Positions 34,701 to 44,042 of a stretch of 64,000 nt of DNA are shown piece by piece. Source of the stretch: Bacillus sp. Xin1. Its GTDB lineage: Bacteria; Bacillota; Bacilli; Bacillales; Bacillaceae_G. The notes beneath the pieces were generated by a model. It did no database searches, was not told where the DNA came from, and saw only the letters and a list, made by a program, of their open reading frames with translations. The translations under genes and the position numbers were made by a program. The stretch is taken from NCBI RefSeq assembly GCF_013314535.1, contig NZ_JABUAE010000017.1, forward strand, positions 29,474-93,473, given 5' to 3'. Within the stretch, counting starts at the first letter, position 1. Each line of letters opens with the position of its first letter.

Positions 34701-36101
34701 TCCGGAGAATACCAACCACGTGCCCATAACTATACGAAAGTACTGTTCGGTGAGGACTATGTATATCGCGCTGGAACAATTGGTACAGTAGCAGAAAAAA
34801 CGGCTTACGGTTATGTAAAAGGTTATGCCAATGATCATAATTTAACAATTCGAAATGCAGAGATTGATCGTCTTGTTTCGGGATGCACAGGGGTAAAACG
34901 TACAACAGGACAGCATCCAGGTGGTATTATCGTTGTGCCAGATTACATGGATATTTTTGACTTTTCACCAATTCAGTTTCCTGCTGATTCAATAGGAGCA
35001 GAGTGGAGAACGACGCACTTTGACTTCCATTCGATTCATGATAATTTGTTGAAACTAGATATACTAGGGCACGATGATCCGACTGTTATTCGTATGTTGC
35101 AAGATTTAAGCGGTGTGGATCCGAAAACAATACCGACAGATGATCCAGAAGTAATGAAAATCTTCTCTGGTCCAGAATCATTAGGTGTGACAGAAGAACA
35201 AATTAATTGTAAAACAGGTACACTTGGTATTCCTGAGTTTGGTACGAAATTCGTAAGACAGATGTTAGAAGAAACGAAGCCAACGACATTCTCAGAGCTT
35301 GTCCAAATTTCTGGACTATCTCATGGTACAGACGTATGGCTTGGTAATGCGAATGAACTGATTTATAACGGTACATGTACGCTGAGCGAAGTTATCGGTT
35401 GTCGTGATGATATTATGGTCTATCTAATTTATCAAGGATTGGATCCATCGTTAGCGTTTAAAATTATGGAATCGGTACGTAAAGGTAAAGGTGTACCAGA
35501 AGAGTGGGAAGAGGAAATGCGCAATAACAATGTACCTGGTTGGTATATTGATTCTTGTAAAAAAATTAAGTACATGTTCCCTAAAGCCCATGCGGCTGCT
35601 TATGTACTTATGGCTGTACGTATCGCATATTTCAAAGTGCATTTTGCACTATTGTTCTATGCAGCATACTTTACAGTACGTGCTGATGACTTTGATGTAG
35701 AGGCGATGGCAAAAGGTTCGGCATCAATTAGGGCGCGGATTGATGAGATTGCACAAAAAGGGTTAGATGCAGCACCGAAAGAAAAAAGTTTACTAACTGT
35801 ATTAGAAATGACACTTGAAATGTGCGAACGTGGTTATTCATTCCAAAAGGTTGATTTATATCGTTCACATGCAACGGACTTTATTATTGATGGAGAAACA
35901 TTAATTCCTCCATTTAATGCAATACCTGGTCTTGGTACTAACGCTGCCATAAGTATCGTTGAAGCACGTGAAAATGGTGAATTCTTATCAAAAGAAGATT
36001 TGCAACAACGTAGTAAGATTTCCAAAACAATTATTGAATATTTAGATAGCCAAGGTTGTTTAGGAGATTTGCCAGACAAAAACCAATTGTCACTGTTCTA
36101 G
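31800..36101 (+). CDS. polC: DNA polymerase III PolC, alpha subunit with proofreading
   Basis: 1433-aa replicative polymerase of low-GC Gram-positive bacteria. In order: N-terminal domain, OB fold (about 230-310), a PHP domain starting at [12 protein letters not shown] (about 333) that is split by the DEDD exonuclease ([14 protein letters not shown], about 420), a zinc-binding segment CPKC...CPTC (about 907) and the polymerase palm with [12 protein letters not shown] (about 961). ATG 31800 is 6 bases after GGAAGGGGG; a longer in-frame start at 31749 has no ribosome binding site. Confidence 0.98.
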   Translation: MSLTNEQQERFQILLQQLQMPEDLINQYLQGGGIQRLVVDKANKSWHFDLQVPRILPAELYELLETQIKQSFSHIAKTSFALETENKQFTEDEVKEYWPLCTDRITFSPMFAYLKKQLPHVNGVKLLLDVNNELESTALKKNLAKPVGDQYEIFGFPRFQLETNIKQNEEEVQKFREQTQQEDRQRVIQAMEEMAKKQAEESDMVHEGPIVLGYLIKPDEEITPMREIQDEERRKTVQGYVFHVETKELRSGRTLLTLKMTDYTDSIMIKMFSRDKEDLPLLQSLKKGMWVKARGSVQNDTFVRDLVMIANDINEITGPSRKDKAPEGEKRVELHLHTPMSQMDAVTGVSKLVAQAGKWGHEAIAVTDHAVAQSFPEAYSAGKKAGIKVIYGVEANLVNDGVPIAYNESHRLLVDETYVVFDVETTGLSAVYDTVIELAAVKVKGGEIIDRFESFANPHQPLSATIIELTGITDDMLTDAPEVGEVFKKFEAWMGDHTLVAHNASFDMGFINVGFKKCGLDKPENPVIDTLELARFLFPEMKNHRLNTMCKKLDIELTQHHRAIYDTEATGYLLVKMLKDVIEKGFEYHDQLNDSMGQGDAYKRGRPSHVTLLATSDVGLKNLYKLVSYSHLNYFYRVPRVPRSLLKKYREGLIVGTACDKGEVFEAMMQKAPEEVEEIAQFYDYIEVMPPEVLRHLVERELVRDEGQLKTIISNLVKLGETLDKPVVATGNVHYLDPEDAMYRKILISSQGGANPLNRHSLPPVYFRTTDEMLDCFSFLGEEKAKEIVVTNTQKVASLIGDVHPVKDDLYTPKIEGADDETRDMSYEMARSIYGEELPEIVEARLEKELKSIIGHGFAVIYLISHKLVKKSLVDGYLVGSRGSVGSSFVATMMEITEVNPLPPHYVCPKCKQSEFFNDGSVGSGFDLPDKDCPTCNIPYVKDGHDIPFETFLGFKGDKVPDIDLNFSGEYQPRAHNYTKVLFGEDYVYRAGTIGTVAEKTAYGYVKGYANDHNLTIRNAEIDRLVSGCTGVKRTTGQHPGGIIVVPDYMDIFDFSPIQFPADSIGAEWRTTHFDFHSIHDNLLKLDILGHDDPTVIRMLQDLSGVDPKTIPTDDPEVMKIFSGPESLGVTEEQINCKTGTLGIPEFGTKFVRQMLEETKPTTFSELVQISGLSHGTDVWLGNANELIYNGTCTLSEVIGCRDDIMVYLIYQGLDPSLAFKIMESVRKGKGVPEEWEEEMRNNNVPGWYIDSCKKIKYMFPKAHAAAYVLMAVRIAYFKVHFALLFYAAYFTVRADDFDVEAMAKGSASIRARIDEIAQKGLDAAPKEKSLLTVLEMTLEMCERGYSFQKVDLYRSHATDFIIDGETLIPPFNAIPGLGTNAAISIVEARENGEFLSKEDLQQRSKISKTIIEYLDSQGCLGDLPDKNQLSLF

Positions 36102-36116
36102 CGGGCAGGAAAAGTC

Positions 36117-36146
36117 TTTGCAAATCAGTATTTGCTATGGTATACT
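36117..36146 (+). promoter_or_regulatory. Candidate promoter for rimP-nusA operon
   Basis: TTTGCA at 36117-36122, 18-base spacer, then TATACT at 36141-36146 preceded by TGG (extended -10). It creates a leader of about 280 bases with three hairpins before rimP. Confidence 0.65.
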
Positions 36147-36185
36147 ATTAACCGAGATAACCATGTCATGTATATTTTGCAAAAA

Positions 36186-36210
36186 AAAGAGTGGGGAAAC
36201 CCACTCTTTC
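36186..36210 (-). terminator. Hairpin that reads as a terminator on the minus strand
   Basis: AAAGAGTGGG pairs with CCCACTCTTT around a 4-base loop. On the + strand no T-run follows, but on the minus strand the hairpin is followed by eight or more T. It would stop antisense transcription, or act as a polC 3' end structure. Confidence 0.65.
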
Positions 36211-36225
36211 GTGTTACTATCTATG

Positions 36226-36249
36226 TTTTACCTATGCATATAGGTAAAA
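36226..36249 (+). repeat. Perfect inverted repeat in rimP leader
   Basis: TTTTACCTAT and ATAGGTAAAA are perfectly complementary around GCAT. It may form a leader hairpin or bind a dimeric protein. Function unknown. Confidence 0.6.
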
Positions 36250-36320
36250 TATTTCTGTCGTATATACATATTTTGTTACAAGTTTTACTTCTTAAATTTG
36301 GTAATACTAAGACAGATATT

Positions 36321-36345
36321 CCCTGCTAAGCGGCAGGGGCTTTTG
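36321..36345 (+). terminator. Leader terminator/attenuator before rimP-nusA
   Basis: CCCTGC pairs with GCAGGG around a 6-base loop, followed by GGCTTTTGTT, an imperfect U-tract, about 90 bases before rimP. From memory, B. subtilis nusA is autoregulated by NusA-dependent termination in its leader. A hairpin with a broken U-tract in this position fits that. Confidence 0.7.
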
Positions 36346-36435
36346 TTAGCTAACGAGAAAGAATAAGATAGACCGTCTTTATGAGCGGATTCTTTTTCTT
36401 TCAAATGGTACATGGCGGCAGGAAGGAGGCTGTTT

Positions 36436-36906
36436 ATGGATAAGAAAGTCACAGAAGTTGTTGAAGCATTTGCGCAGCCGATTGTTGAAGAGTTAAATCT
36501 TGAACTTGTAGATGTAGAATATGTGAAAGAAGGAAAAGACTGGTTCCTACGCGTATTCATCGATTCTGAGACAGGAGTAGACATTGAAGAATGCGGTGCG
36601 GTAAGTGAACGTTTAAGCGAAGCTTTAGATAAAGAGGATCCAATTCCTCATCTTTACTTTTTGGATGTATCATCTCCTGGAGCAGAACGCCCATTAAAGA
36701 AAGAAAAAGACTTCCAGCAAGCGGTAGGAAGACAAGTGGCAATTAAAACATATGAGCCGATTAATGGTGAAAAGATGTTTGAAGGAAAGCTACTGTCCTA
36801 TGATGGTACAACAATTACACTATTATTAACAATTAAAACACGTAAAAAAGAAATCCAAATTCCAATGGATAAAGTTGCGAACGCGCGACTTGCTGTTACG
36901 TTTTAG
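36436..36906 (+). CDS. rimP: Ribosome maturation factor RimP
   Basis: 156-aa 30S assembly factor. It shows the [23 protein letters not shown]-terminal alpha/beta domain (split: [14 protein letters not shown]), [15 protein letters not shown] and the C-terminal SH3-like barrel ending in ARLAVTF. ATG 36436 is 6 bases after GGAAGGAGG; a longer frame from 36412 would precede that site. nusA follows in 17 bases. Confidence 0.97.
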   Translation: MDKKVTEVVEAFAQPIVEELNLELVDVEYVKEGKDWFLRVFIDSETGVDIEECGAVSERLSEALDKEDPIPHLYFLDVSSPGAERPLKKEKDFQQAVGRQVAIKTYEPINGEKMFEGKLLSYDGTTITLLLTIKTRKKEIQIPMDKVANARLAVTF

Positions 36907-36923
36907 TAAGAAGGGGGATCTTC

Positions 36924-38024
36924 ATGAGCACTGAGTTGTTAGATGCTTTGCTCGTATTAGAATCAGAAAAAGGTATTAGCAAAGATATTATTATTGATGC
37001 AATTGAGGCAGCTTTAATCTCTGCTTATAAACGAAATTTTAACCAAGCACAAAACGTACGTGTTAGCTTTAACCCAGAAGTGGGAACAATTCAAGTTTTA
37101 GCACGTAAAGACGTTGTAGATAGTGTGTTTGATCCACGTCTTGAAATTTCTGTAGAAGAAGCAAGACACATCAATCCGAACTATCAAGATGGTGATGTAT
37201 TAGAGATTGAAGTAACACCAAAAGATTTCGGACGTATTGCAGCACAAACTGCAAAACAAGTTGTGACACAACGTGTACGTGAGGCAGAACGTGGTGTCAT
37301 TTATTCAGAATTTAGTGACCGCGAAGAAGACATCATGGTTGGTATTGTGCAACGCCAAGATGCTCGTTTTATTTATGTAAGTCTAGGAAAAGTAGAAGCT
37401 TTACTACCAGTAAGTGAGCAAATGCCAAATGAACAATATAAACCACATGATCGAATTCGTGTGTTCATTACAAAAGTAGAAAAAACGACAAAAGGACCAC
37501 AGATTTACGTATCACGTACACATCCAGGTCTTTTAAAACGTTTATTCGAAATTGAAGTGCCAGAAATTTATGATGGAACTGTAGAAATTCGTTCTGTAGC
37601 ACGTGAAGCAGGCGACCGTTCTAAAATTTCTGTATATGCAGAGAATATCGATGTTGATCCAGTAGGTTCTTGCGTAGGTCCAAAAGGACAACGTGTACAA
37701 CGTATTGTTGATGAACTAAAAGGTGAAAAAATTGATATTGTTCGCTGGTCAAATGATCCAATTGAATATGTAGCAAACGCATTAAGTCCATCACAAGTTG
37801 TAAAAGTACTTGTGAATGAAGAGGAAAAAGCAACAACTGTTGTTGTTCCAGATCATCAGCTTTCATTAGCAATTGGGAAGCGCGGGCAAAATGCACGTCT
37901 TGCAGCAAAATTAACTGGCTGGAAAATTGATATTAAAAGCGAGTCTGATGCGAAGCAACTTGGCATTGTAACAGAAGAAGACAACATGATCGCATTCGAT
38001 TCAGTTGAAGACGAAATCGAATAG
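36924..38024 (+). CDS. nusA: Transcription termination/antitermination factor NusA
   Basis: 366-aa RNA polymerase-binding factor that promotes pausing and termination. N-terminal domain MSTELLDALLVLESEKGIS, S1 domain around residues 135-200 (IMVGIVQRQDARFIYVSLG) and two KH domains (VGPKGQRVQRIVDEL; AIGKRGQNARLAAKLTGWKIDI, shown in short pieces). It lacks the E. coli C-terminal acidic repeats, as in other Firmicutes. Confidence 0.98.
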   Translation: MSTELLDALLVLESEKGISKDIIIDAIEAALISAYKRNFNQAQNVRVSFNPEVGTIQVLARKDVVDSVFDPRLEISVEEARHINPNYQDGDVLEIEVTPKDFGRIAAQTAKQVVTQRVREAERGVIYSEFSDREEDIMVGIVQRQDARFIYVSLGKVEALLPVSEQMPNEQYKPHDRIRVFITKVEKTTKGPQIYVSRTHPGLLKRLFEIEVPEIYDGTVEIRSVAREAGDRSKISVYAENIDVDPVGSCVGPKGQRVQRIVDELKGEKIDIVRWSNDPIEYVANALSPSQVVKVLVNEEEKATTVVVPDHQLSLAIGKRGQNARLAAKLTGWKIDIKSESDAKQLGIVTEEDNMIAFDSVEDEIE

Positions 38025-38035
38025 AGGTGATGAAT

Positions 38036-38308
38036 GTGAGCAATCGAAAAGTTCCGTTACGAAAATGTATCGCAACACAAGAAATGAAATCAAAACGCGA
38101 GCTCGTTCGCATTGTTCGTTCCAAAGAGGGCGAAGTGTCCATTGATTTAACTGGAAAGAAATCAGGACGTGGTGCATATCTGTCAAAAGACAAGGAATGC
38201 ATTATCCAAGCGCAGAAGAAAAATATTTTGGAACATCATCTAAAAGCGAAGATCGACAGTTCTCTTTACGAGGAACTTCTTGAGCTTGTTGAGAAGGAGT
38301 CGAAATAA
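38036..38308 (+). CDS. ylxR: YlxR (RnpM) family RNA-binding protein
   Basis: 90-aa basic protein with the VPLRKCIATQE start and SGRGAYLSKDKECI loop that define the YlxR family. Recent work on B. subtilis links it to RNase P modulation; this is from memory. GTG 38036 is 6 bases after AGAGGTGA; earlier in-frame starts at 38027 and 38030 overlap that site. Gene order nusA-ylxR-ylxQ-infB is conserved. Confidence 0.92.
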   Translation: MSNRKVPLRKCIATQEMKSKRELVRIVRSKEGEVSIDLTGKKSGRGAYLSKDKECIIQAQKKNILEHHLKAKIDSSLYEELLELVEKESK

Positions 38309-38620
38309 GTGTCCGATTGGAAATCGTTTTTAGGACTAGCAAACCGTGCTCGAAAAATAATTTCGGGTGAAGAACTCGTTTTAAAAGAAGTACGAAGTGG
38401 CAAGGCAAAGCTTGTATTGCTTTCTGAAGATGCGTCAGCGAACACTACAAAGCGCATTATTGATAAAACCACGTACTACAACATACCAATGAGAAAAGTC
38501 GAAAATCGACAACAATTAGGGCATGCGATTGGGAGAGACGAGCGAGTCGTTGTAGCTGTGTTAGATGATGGCTTTGCGAAAAAGCTGCGTAGCATGCTCG
38601 ATACAACTTACCGGGGGTGA
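38309..38620 (+). CDS. ylxQ: YlxQ, L7Ae/L30e-family RNA-binding protein
   Basis: 103-aa protein with the L7Ae fold: [38 protein letters not shown] (in pieces: [21 protein letters not shown]). Such proteins bind kink-turn RNA. GTG 38309 begins directly after the ylxR stop, with AAGGAG inside the ylxR end, so the two are translationally coupled. Confidence 0.92.
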   Translation: MSDWKSFLGLANRARKIISGEELVLKEVRSGKAKLVLLSEDASANTTKRIIDKTTYYNIPMRKVENRQQLGHAIGRDERVVVAVLDDGFAKKLRSMLDTTYRG

Positions 38621-38624
38621 AGGT

Positions 38625-40691
38625 GTGAGTAAAATTCGAGTGTATGAATATGCAAAGAAACACAATATCTCAAGTAAAGATATTATTACAAAACTAAAAG
38701 AAATGAATATCGAGGTTTCGAATCATATGACAATGTTAGACGATGAAGTAGTAAACAAATTAGATAATCAATACAATACTGGAGCAGAAAAGCCTTCTGT
38801 TGCAGATGAGTTTGAAGTAGAAGAAAAAGTTGTTCGTAGCAAAAAGAACAGTAATAAGAAGAAGAAAAAAGGCAAAGGAAATGAAGACAAACGTCAAGAA
38901 AACTTTGCTGGAAGACAGCAAACACAAACAGTAGAAACACCAGATAAAATCACTTTCTCTGGTACACTTACAGTAGGTGATCTTGCAAAGAAACTAAGCA
39001 AAGAGCCATCTGAACTTATTAAAAAGCTCTTTATGCTAGGCATTATGGCGACAATTAACCAAGATTTAGATAAAGATACAATTGAGTTAATCGCTGCTGA
39101 TTACGGTATTGAAGTAGAAGAAGAAGTAATTGTAAGTGAAACTGAGTTTGAAACATTCATTGATGAGCAAGATAATGAAGAAAACTTAAAAGAGCGTCCA
39201 GCTGTTGTTACAATTATGGGACACGTTGACCATGGTAAAACAACATTACTTGATTCTATCCGTAATTCAAAAGTAACTGCTGGCGAAGCTGGTGGAATTA
39301 CGCAGCACATTGGTGCATACCAAGTTGAAGTAAATGATAAGAAAATTACGTTCTTAGATACACCAGGTCACGCGGCGTTTACAACAATGCGCGCACGTGG
39401 TGCACAAGTAACGGATATTACAATCCTTGTTGTTGCAGCGGATGACGGTGTTATGCCACAAACAGTTGAAGCAATTAACCATGCAAAAGCAGCTGGAGTA
39501 CCAATTATTGTAGCTGTGAATAAAATGGATAAACCAGCTGCAAATCCAGACCGTGTAATGCAAGAATTAACAGAATACGAATTAGTTCCAGAAGCTTGGG
39601 GCGGAGATACAATTTTTGTACCAATTTCTGCAATTCAAGGTGAAGGGATTGACAACTTGCTAGAAATGATTCTACTTGTAAGTGAAGTAGAAGAATACAA
39701 AGCAAATCCAAACCGTTATGCAACTGGTACTGTAATTGAGGCACAGCTTGATAAAGGTAAAGGAACAATTGCAACATTACTTGTACAAAATGGTACACTT
39801 CGAGTGGGAGATCCAATCGTTGTTGGAACATCATTTGGACGTGTTCGTGCAATGGTAAATGACATCGGACGTCGAGTAAAAGTTGCTGGACCATCTACTC
39901 CTGTCGAAATTACAGGTTTAAATGAGGTACCACAAGCGGGCGATCGTTTCATGGCATTTGCTGATGAGAAGAAAGCGCGTCAAATTGGTGAATCACGTGC
40001 ACAACAAGCATTGCTTGCACAGCGCGGTGAAAAATCTAAATTAAGCCTTGAAGATTTATTCCAACAAATCCAAGAGGGCGATGTAAAAGAAATTAACCTA
40101 ATTGTGAAAGCAGACGTACAAGGTTCTGTGGAAGCAATGGCGGCATCACTTCGTAAAATTGATGTTGAAGGAGTAAAAGTAAAAATTATCCATACAGGCG
40201 TAGGTGCGATTACAGAGTCTGATATTATTTTAGCTTCTGCATCTAATGCGATTGTAATCGGATTTAACGTACGCCCTGATGTGAACGCGAAACGTACAGC
40301 TGAGCTAGAAAATGTTGATATTCGCTTACACCGTATTATTTACAAAGTAATCGAAGAGATTGAAGCAGCAATGCAAGGTATGCTTGATCCTGAATTCGAA
40401 GAAAAAGTAATTGGTCAAGCGGAAGTTCGTCAAACATTCAAAGTAACAAAAGTTGGAACAATTGCAGGATGTTATGTAACAGACGGTAAAATCACGCGTG
40501 ATAGCGGTGTTCGGATTATCCGTGATGGTGTAGTAATTTACGAAGGACAACTTGATACGCTAAAACGTTTCAAAGACGACGTAAAAGAAGTTGCGCAAAA
40601 CTACGAGTGTGGTATTACAATTGAGAAATACAACGATCTTAAAGAAGGAGACATCATTGAAGCATACATTATGGAAGAAGTGAAGCGATGA
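38625..40691 (+). CDS. infB: Translation initiation factor IF-2
   Basis: 688-aa GTPase that brings initiator tRNA to the 30S subunit. The N-terminal IF2N helix ([19 protein letters not shown]) is followed by a short Lys-rich linker, a second IF2N-like region, G1 [10 protein letters not shown] (about residue 200), [13 protein letters not shown] and the C-terminal domains II-IV. GTG 38625 is 4 bases after GGGGGTGA. The frame opens earlier, at 38565, but inside ylxQ. Confidence 0.98.
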   Translation: MSKIRVYEYAKKHNISSKDIITKLKEMNIEVSNHMTMLDDEVVNKLDNQYNTGAEKPSVADEFEVEEKVVRSKKNSNKKKKKGKGNEDKRQENFAGRQQTQTVETPDKITFSGTLTVGDLAKKLSKEPSELIKKLFMLGIMATINQDLDKDTIELIAADYGIEVEEEVIVSETEFETFIDEQDNEENLKERPAVVTIMGHVDHGKTTLLDSIRNSKVTAGEAGGITQHIGAYQVEVNDKKITFLDTPGHAAFTTMRARGAQVTDITILVVAADDGVMPQTVEAINHAKAAGVPIIVAVNKMDKPAANPDRVMQELTEYELVPEAWGGDTIFVPISAIQGEGIDNLLEMILLVSEVEEYKANPNRYATGTVIEAQLDKGKGTIATLLVQNGTLRVGDPIVVGTSFGRVRAMVNDIGRRVKVAGPSTPVEITGLNEVPQAGDRFMAFADEKKARQIGESRAQQALLAQRGEKSKLSLEDLFQQIQEGDVKEINLIVKADVQGSVEAMAASLRKIDVEGVKVKIIHTGVGAITESDIILASASNAIVIGFNVRPDVNAKRTAELENVDIRLHRIIYKVIEEIEAAMQGMLDPEFEEKVIGQAEVRQTFKVTKVGTIAGCYVTDGKITRDSGVRIIRDGVVIYEGQLDTLKRFKDDVKEVAQNYECGITIEKYNDLKEGDIIEAYIMEEVKR

Positions 40692-40969
40692 TTATCGCTT
40701 CACTCTCATTCGAGTGTATGATTTATGATGTGCATTCTTTAAAAGAGAAACGAGCAATTTTACAGCGTGTGCTAACTCGTGTGAAACAGCGTTACAATGT
40801 AGCTGTTTCCGAAATAGGACACCAAGATGTATGGCAACGTACAGAAATTGCGATTGTTTCCGTATCCTCAAATCGTGTTGTCTGTGAAAAAGAAATGAAT
40901 CGTGTACTTGAGTATATCGATTCATTTCCTGAAATTGAACGTACGATAACACAATTGGAATGGCATTGA
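40688..40969 (+). CDS. ylxP: YlxP family protein (DUF503)
   Basis: 93-aa ferredoxin-like protein of the DUF503 family, with the [27 protein letters not shown] core (pieces: [15 protein letters not shown]). It starts in an ATGA overlap with infB. The family sits between infB and rbfA across Firmicutes and is thought to act in ribosome assembly, without firm proof known to me. Confidence 0.93.
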   Translation: MIIASLSFECMIYDVHSLKEKRAILQRVLTRVKQRYNVAVSEIGHQDVWQRTEIAIVSVSSNRVVCEKEMNRVLEYIDSFPEIERTITQLEWH

Positions 40970-40984
40970 ATGAGGTGAAAAGCT

Positions 40985-41341
40985 ATGAAATTACGTGCGA
41001 ACCGTGTGGGCGAGCAAATGAAAAAAGAATTAGGCGACATCATTAGTCGTAAAATTAAAGACCCACGTGTTGGATTTGTTACAGTAACAGATGTACAAGT
41101 GAGTGGAGATTTACAAATTGCCAAAGTATATATTTCTGTTTTAGGAGACGAAGAACAGAAAGAAAATACATTAAAAGGCTTAGCGAAGGCAAAAGGCTTT
41201 ATTCGTTCAGAAATTGGCCAACGTATTCGTCTTCGTAAAACACCGGAGATTTCTTTTGAATTTGATGAATCTATCGGATATGGTCATCGAATTGATACAC
41301 TTTTACATGAAATTAATAAAGACGGTAAACGTGAAGAATAA
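40985..41341 (+). CDS. rbfA: Ribosome-binding factor A
   Basis: 118-aa KH-like 30S maturation factor with [26 protein letters not shown] at the start (pieces: [23 protein letters not shown]) and a [15 protein letters not shown] segment near the end. ATGAGGTG precedes it. A terminator follows. Confidence 0.97.
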   Translation: MKLRANRVGEQMKKELGDIISRKIKDPRVGFVTVTDVQVSGDLQIAKVYISVLGDEEQKENTLKGLAKAKGFIRSEIGQRIRLRKTPEISFEFDESIGYGHRIDTLLHEINKDGKREE

Positions 41342-41369
41342 TGGATAGACATTTGTCTATCCATTTTTT
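41342..41369 (+). terminator. Terminator after rbfA
   Basis: TGGATAGAC pairs with GTCTATCCA around ATTT, then T6. Confidence 0.92.
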
Positions 41370-41573
41370 CAATGGAAAGTAAGTATTGCATACAAGTGAG
41401 TGTTCAAAAGGAAGGATAAAGAGAGTAGAGCATTTCGGGGTGAAGAGGCCAGAGGGAGACAGAGTATAGCTGAGACTTACATGAGGACTGGTGACGAAAT
41501 GAAGAAATGCGATTGCTATTTGTACCGGATTTCTTGAACATCCTCTACAAAAGTATAACGATGAGGTGAACAT
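41370..41573 (+). other. Purine-rich leader before truB
   Basis: About 200 bases without a gene. The + strand is rich in G and A (many GGA, GAAG and GGGG runs). One hairpin-like pair near the end joins AGAAATGCG to CGGATTTCT. No riboswitch family was recognised. Confidence 0.4.
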
Positions 41574-42497
41574 ATGGAAGGTGTATTACTATTACATAAA
41601 CCAAAAGGAATGACATCACACGATTGTGTATTTAAGTTAAGAAAGATATTACGTGAAAAAAGAATTGGTCATACAGGAACATTAGATCCAGATGTGACAG
41701 GAGTATTACCGATTTGTGTAGGTCGTGCAACGAAAATTGCACAATTTTTGACAAGTGAAACGAAAACCTATGAAGGTGAAGTTACACTGGGATTTTCAAC
41801 CACAACTGAAGATGCTTCTGGTGAAGTAGTAGAAAAACAAGATGTAAATCGTATCATTACACGTGCGGAAGTGGAAGCTGTATTAGCAGAGTTAACAGGA
41901 ACAATTGAGCAGGTCCCTCCCATGTACTCAGCTGTAAAAGTAAACGGAAAGAAACTGTATGAATATGCAAGAGCAGGACAAGAAGTGGAACGTCCAGTTC
42001 GTACGATAACAATTCATGAATTTGTGTTACTTGATGACCGGGAAGTATTTGAAGGTGAGAACATTTCATTCCGCTTCCGTGTTACATGTAGCAAAGGAAC
42101 ATACGTGAGAACATTAGCGGTTATGATTGGTGAAAAATTAGGATTCCCGGCACATATGTCACATCTTGTGCGCACAGCTTCAGGAGAATTTTTGCTAGAA
42201 GATTGCATATCATTTGAAGAAATTGAAGAAAACATGCAAAATGGAACAGTAGAGTCTATTTTTATCTCAATTGATGAAGCGTTAAGTAAATTTCCAAAAA
42301 TGGTTGTAGATGAAAAACAAGCAGAAAAAATAAAAAATGGGATGTTTTTAAGGAATGAATTACAAGTGACAGCGCCATTTATTACAGTGTTTGATAAAAA
42401 TGAACGTTGTCTAGCAATTTATGAGCATCATCCAAAACACCCTGGCATGTTAAAGCCAATGAAAGTACTTGTGAATAATCAGGAACTAAAGCTATAA
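41574..42497 (+). CDS. truB: tRNA pseudouridine-55 synthase
   Basis: 307-aa enzyme that forms pseudouridine 55 in tRNA. VLLLHKPKGMTSHDCV, then GHTGTLDPDVTGVLP with catalytic Asp38, GRATKIAQFL and the conserved C-terminal PUA-like part. GATGAGGTGAAC precedes the ATG. ribF is 43 bases downstream, as in other Bacillus. Confidence 0.97.
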   Translation: MEGVLLLHKPKGMTSHDCVFKLRKILREKRIGHTGTLDPDVTGVLPICVGRATKIAQFLTSETKTYEGEVTLGFSTTTEDASGEVVEKQDVNRIITRAEVEAVLAELTGTIEQVPPMYSAVKVNGKKLYEYARAGQEVERPVRTITIHEFVLLDDREVFEGENISFRFRVTCSKGTYVRTLAVMIGEKLGFPAHMSHLVRTASGEFLLEDCISFEEIEENMQNGTVESIFISIDEALSKFPKMVVDEKQAEKIKNGMFLRNELQVTAPFITVFDKNERCLAIYEHHPKHPGMLKPMKVLVNNQELKL

Positions 42498-42540
42498 TGG
42501 ATTATTGGAAGGATTATTACAGAAAAAGGTGAATTCAAGC

Positions 42541-43512
42541 GTGAAACTTATTCATTTAACTCATCCACATAAACAAAATAAAATAGAATTACCACCTACT
42601 GTAATGGCATTAGGGTTTTTTGATGGCATTCATTTAGGACATCAACGTGTAATTCGAACAGCAAAAAAAATAGCGGATGAAAGAGGATGTAAAAGTGCGG
42701 TTATAACATTTCATCCACATCCATCTGTTGTATTAGGAAAAAAGGAAGCGCATGTGGAGTATATTACACCACTATCCGTTAAAGAAAAAGTAATTGCAGA
42801 TTTAGGGATTGATATGTTATATGTGGTGAAATTCGATGAATCATTTGCTGGATTACTGCCACAACAGTTTGTAGATGAATATATTATTGGTCTAAATGTA
42901 AAGCATGTAGTAGCAGGTTTTGATTATTCATATGGACGTTTAGGAAAAGGGACGATGGAGACTTTACCATTTCATGCAAGAGGGGAGTTTACACAGACCG
43001 TGATTGAAAAAGTTGAATTCCAAGAAGAAAAAGTAAGTTCCACAGCATTACGAAAACTAATCCGAAATGGAGAAATGGAACAGATTCCATCTATTTTAGG
43101 TAGAGCTTATACAGTAGAAGGAACGGTTGTTCACGGGGATAAACGTGGACGTCAAATCGGCTTTCCGACAGCTAATGTAGGTTTAAGTGATGAATATCTT
43201 CTGCCACCTGTTGGTGTGTATGCAGTAAGGTTAAAAGTCCATGATGAGTGGCATGACGGTGTATGTAATATCGGTTATAAACCAACTTTTAAAGAAGATG
43301 AGCGTAAACTGTCTATTGAAGTGCATTTATTCCATTTCAATGAGGACATATATGATCAAGTTGTTACCGTGGAGTGGCATATACGCATTCGAGAAGAGAA
43401 GAAGTTTAATGGTATCGACGAACTAGTTGCTCAAATTGCAAAAGATAAGAAAACAGCACAAGAATATTTTAGCATGGCGAAGAATATGCTTGCTTTTTCC
43501 AATGAAAAGTAG
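42541..43512 (+). CDS. ribF: Bifunctional riboflavin kinase / FAD synthetase
   Basis: 323-aa enzyme making FMN and FAD. The N-terminal adenylyltransferase domain has ALGFFDGIHLGHQRVI, TFHPHP and the AGFDYSYGRLGKG loop. The C-terminal kinase domain has GDKRGRQIGFPTANV and the GVCNIGYKPTF segment. GTG 42541 lies 8 bases after AAAAAGGTGA; a longer frame from 42505 precedes that site. No FMN riboswitch is seen upstream. Confidence 0.97.
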   Translation: MKLIHLTHPHKQNKIELPPTVMALGFFDGIHLGHQRVIRTAKKIADERGCKSAVITFHPHPSVVLGKKEAHVEYITPLSVKEKVIADLGIDMLYVVKFDESFAGLLPQQFVDEYIIGLNVKHVVAGFDYSYGRLGKGTMETLPFHARGEFTQTVIEKVEFQEEKVSSTALRKLIRNGEMEQIPSILGRAYTVEGTVVHGDKRGRQIGFPTANVGLSDEYLLPPVGVYAVRLKVHDEWHDGVCNIGYKPTFKEDERKLSIEVHLFHFNEDIYDQVVTVEWHIRIREEKKFNGIDELVAQIAKDKKTAQEYFSMAKNMLAFSNEK

Positions 43513-43612
43513 TATTCTATGTTATGTACTTTATGACAACCATTGCTTGGCATTGCGACTCACCGACGCTTGCTAGGTAATTGGGGGTTTAATTATTAGG
43601 AGGTGAAATAGG
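43513..43612 (+). ncRNA. Candidate rpsO (S15) leader RNA
   Basis: The 100 bases before rpsO contain GCTTGG...GCTTGC repeats and complementary GCGA/CGACGC segments, then GGGGG and AGGAGGTG. Leaders that bind S15 are known in Bacillaceae at this position. I did not match it to a family model. Confidence 0.4.
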
Positions 43613-43882
43613 ATGGCTTTAACACAAGAGCGTAAAAATGAAATCATTGCACAATTTAGAACTCATGAGACTGATACTGGTTCTCCAGAGGTTCAAATTG
43701 CTGTCCTAACAGAGCAAATTAACACTCTAAACGAGCACTTACGTACTCACAAGAAAGATCATCATTCACGTCGTGGTCTATTAAAGATGGTTGGTAAACG
43801 TCGTAACTTACTTACTTACCTTCGTAATAGCGATATCACACGCTACCGTGAATTAATCACAAAGCTTGGCTTACGTCGATAG
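43613..43882 (+). CDS. rpsO: 30S ribosomal protein S15
   Basis: 89 aa, standard for uS15. [15 protein letters not shown], then the [17 protein letters not shown] rRNA-binding region and [17 protein letters not shown] is 8 bases upstream. Confidence 0.98.
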
Positions 43883-43888
43883 TCAAAG

Positions 43889-43913
43889 AAGCGGGAATAT
43901 TCCCGCTTTTTTG
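43889..43913 (+). terminator. Terminator after rpsO
   Basis: AAGCGGGAA pairs with TTCCCGCTT around AT, then further T. Confidence 0.92.
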
Positions 43914-44042
43914 TTAGGTAAAAATATATCTTCTACTCTTAATAGCTTACTTAAATTTCGGTAATACTAGAGGAAGAATATTGTGATATATGATCCATTT
44001 ACATAGAAGAATTGAATATTTTAAATTGAGAGGGGTACTTAA

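Noticed and set aside
41313-41573. Minus-strand frame of 86 codons between rbfA and truB
   Set aside because: No start signal, and it crosses the rbfA terminator. It reflects purine bias on the + strand.
42498-42540. FMN riboswitch before ribF
   Set aside because: The gap is 43 bases, too short, and none of the conserved FMN-element sequence is present.
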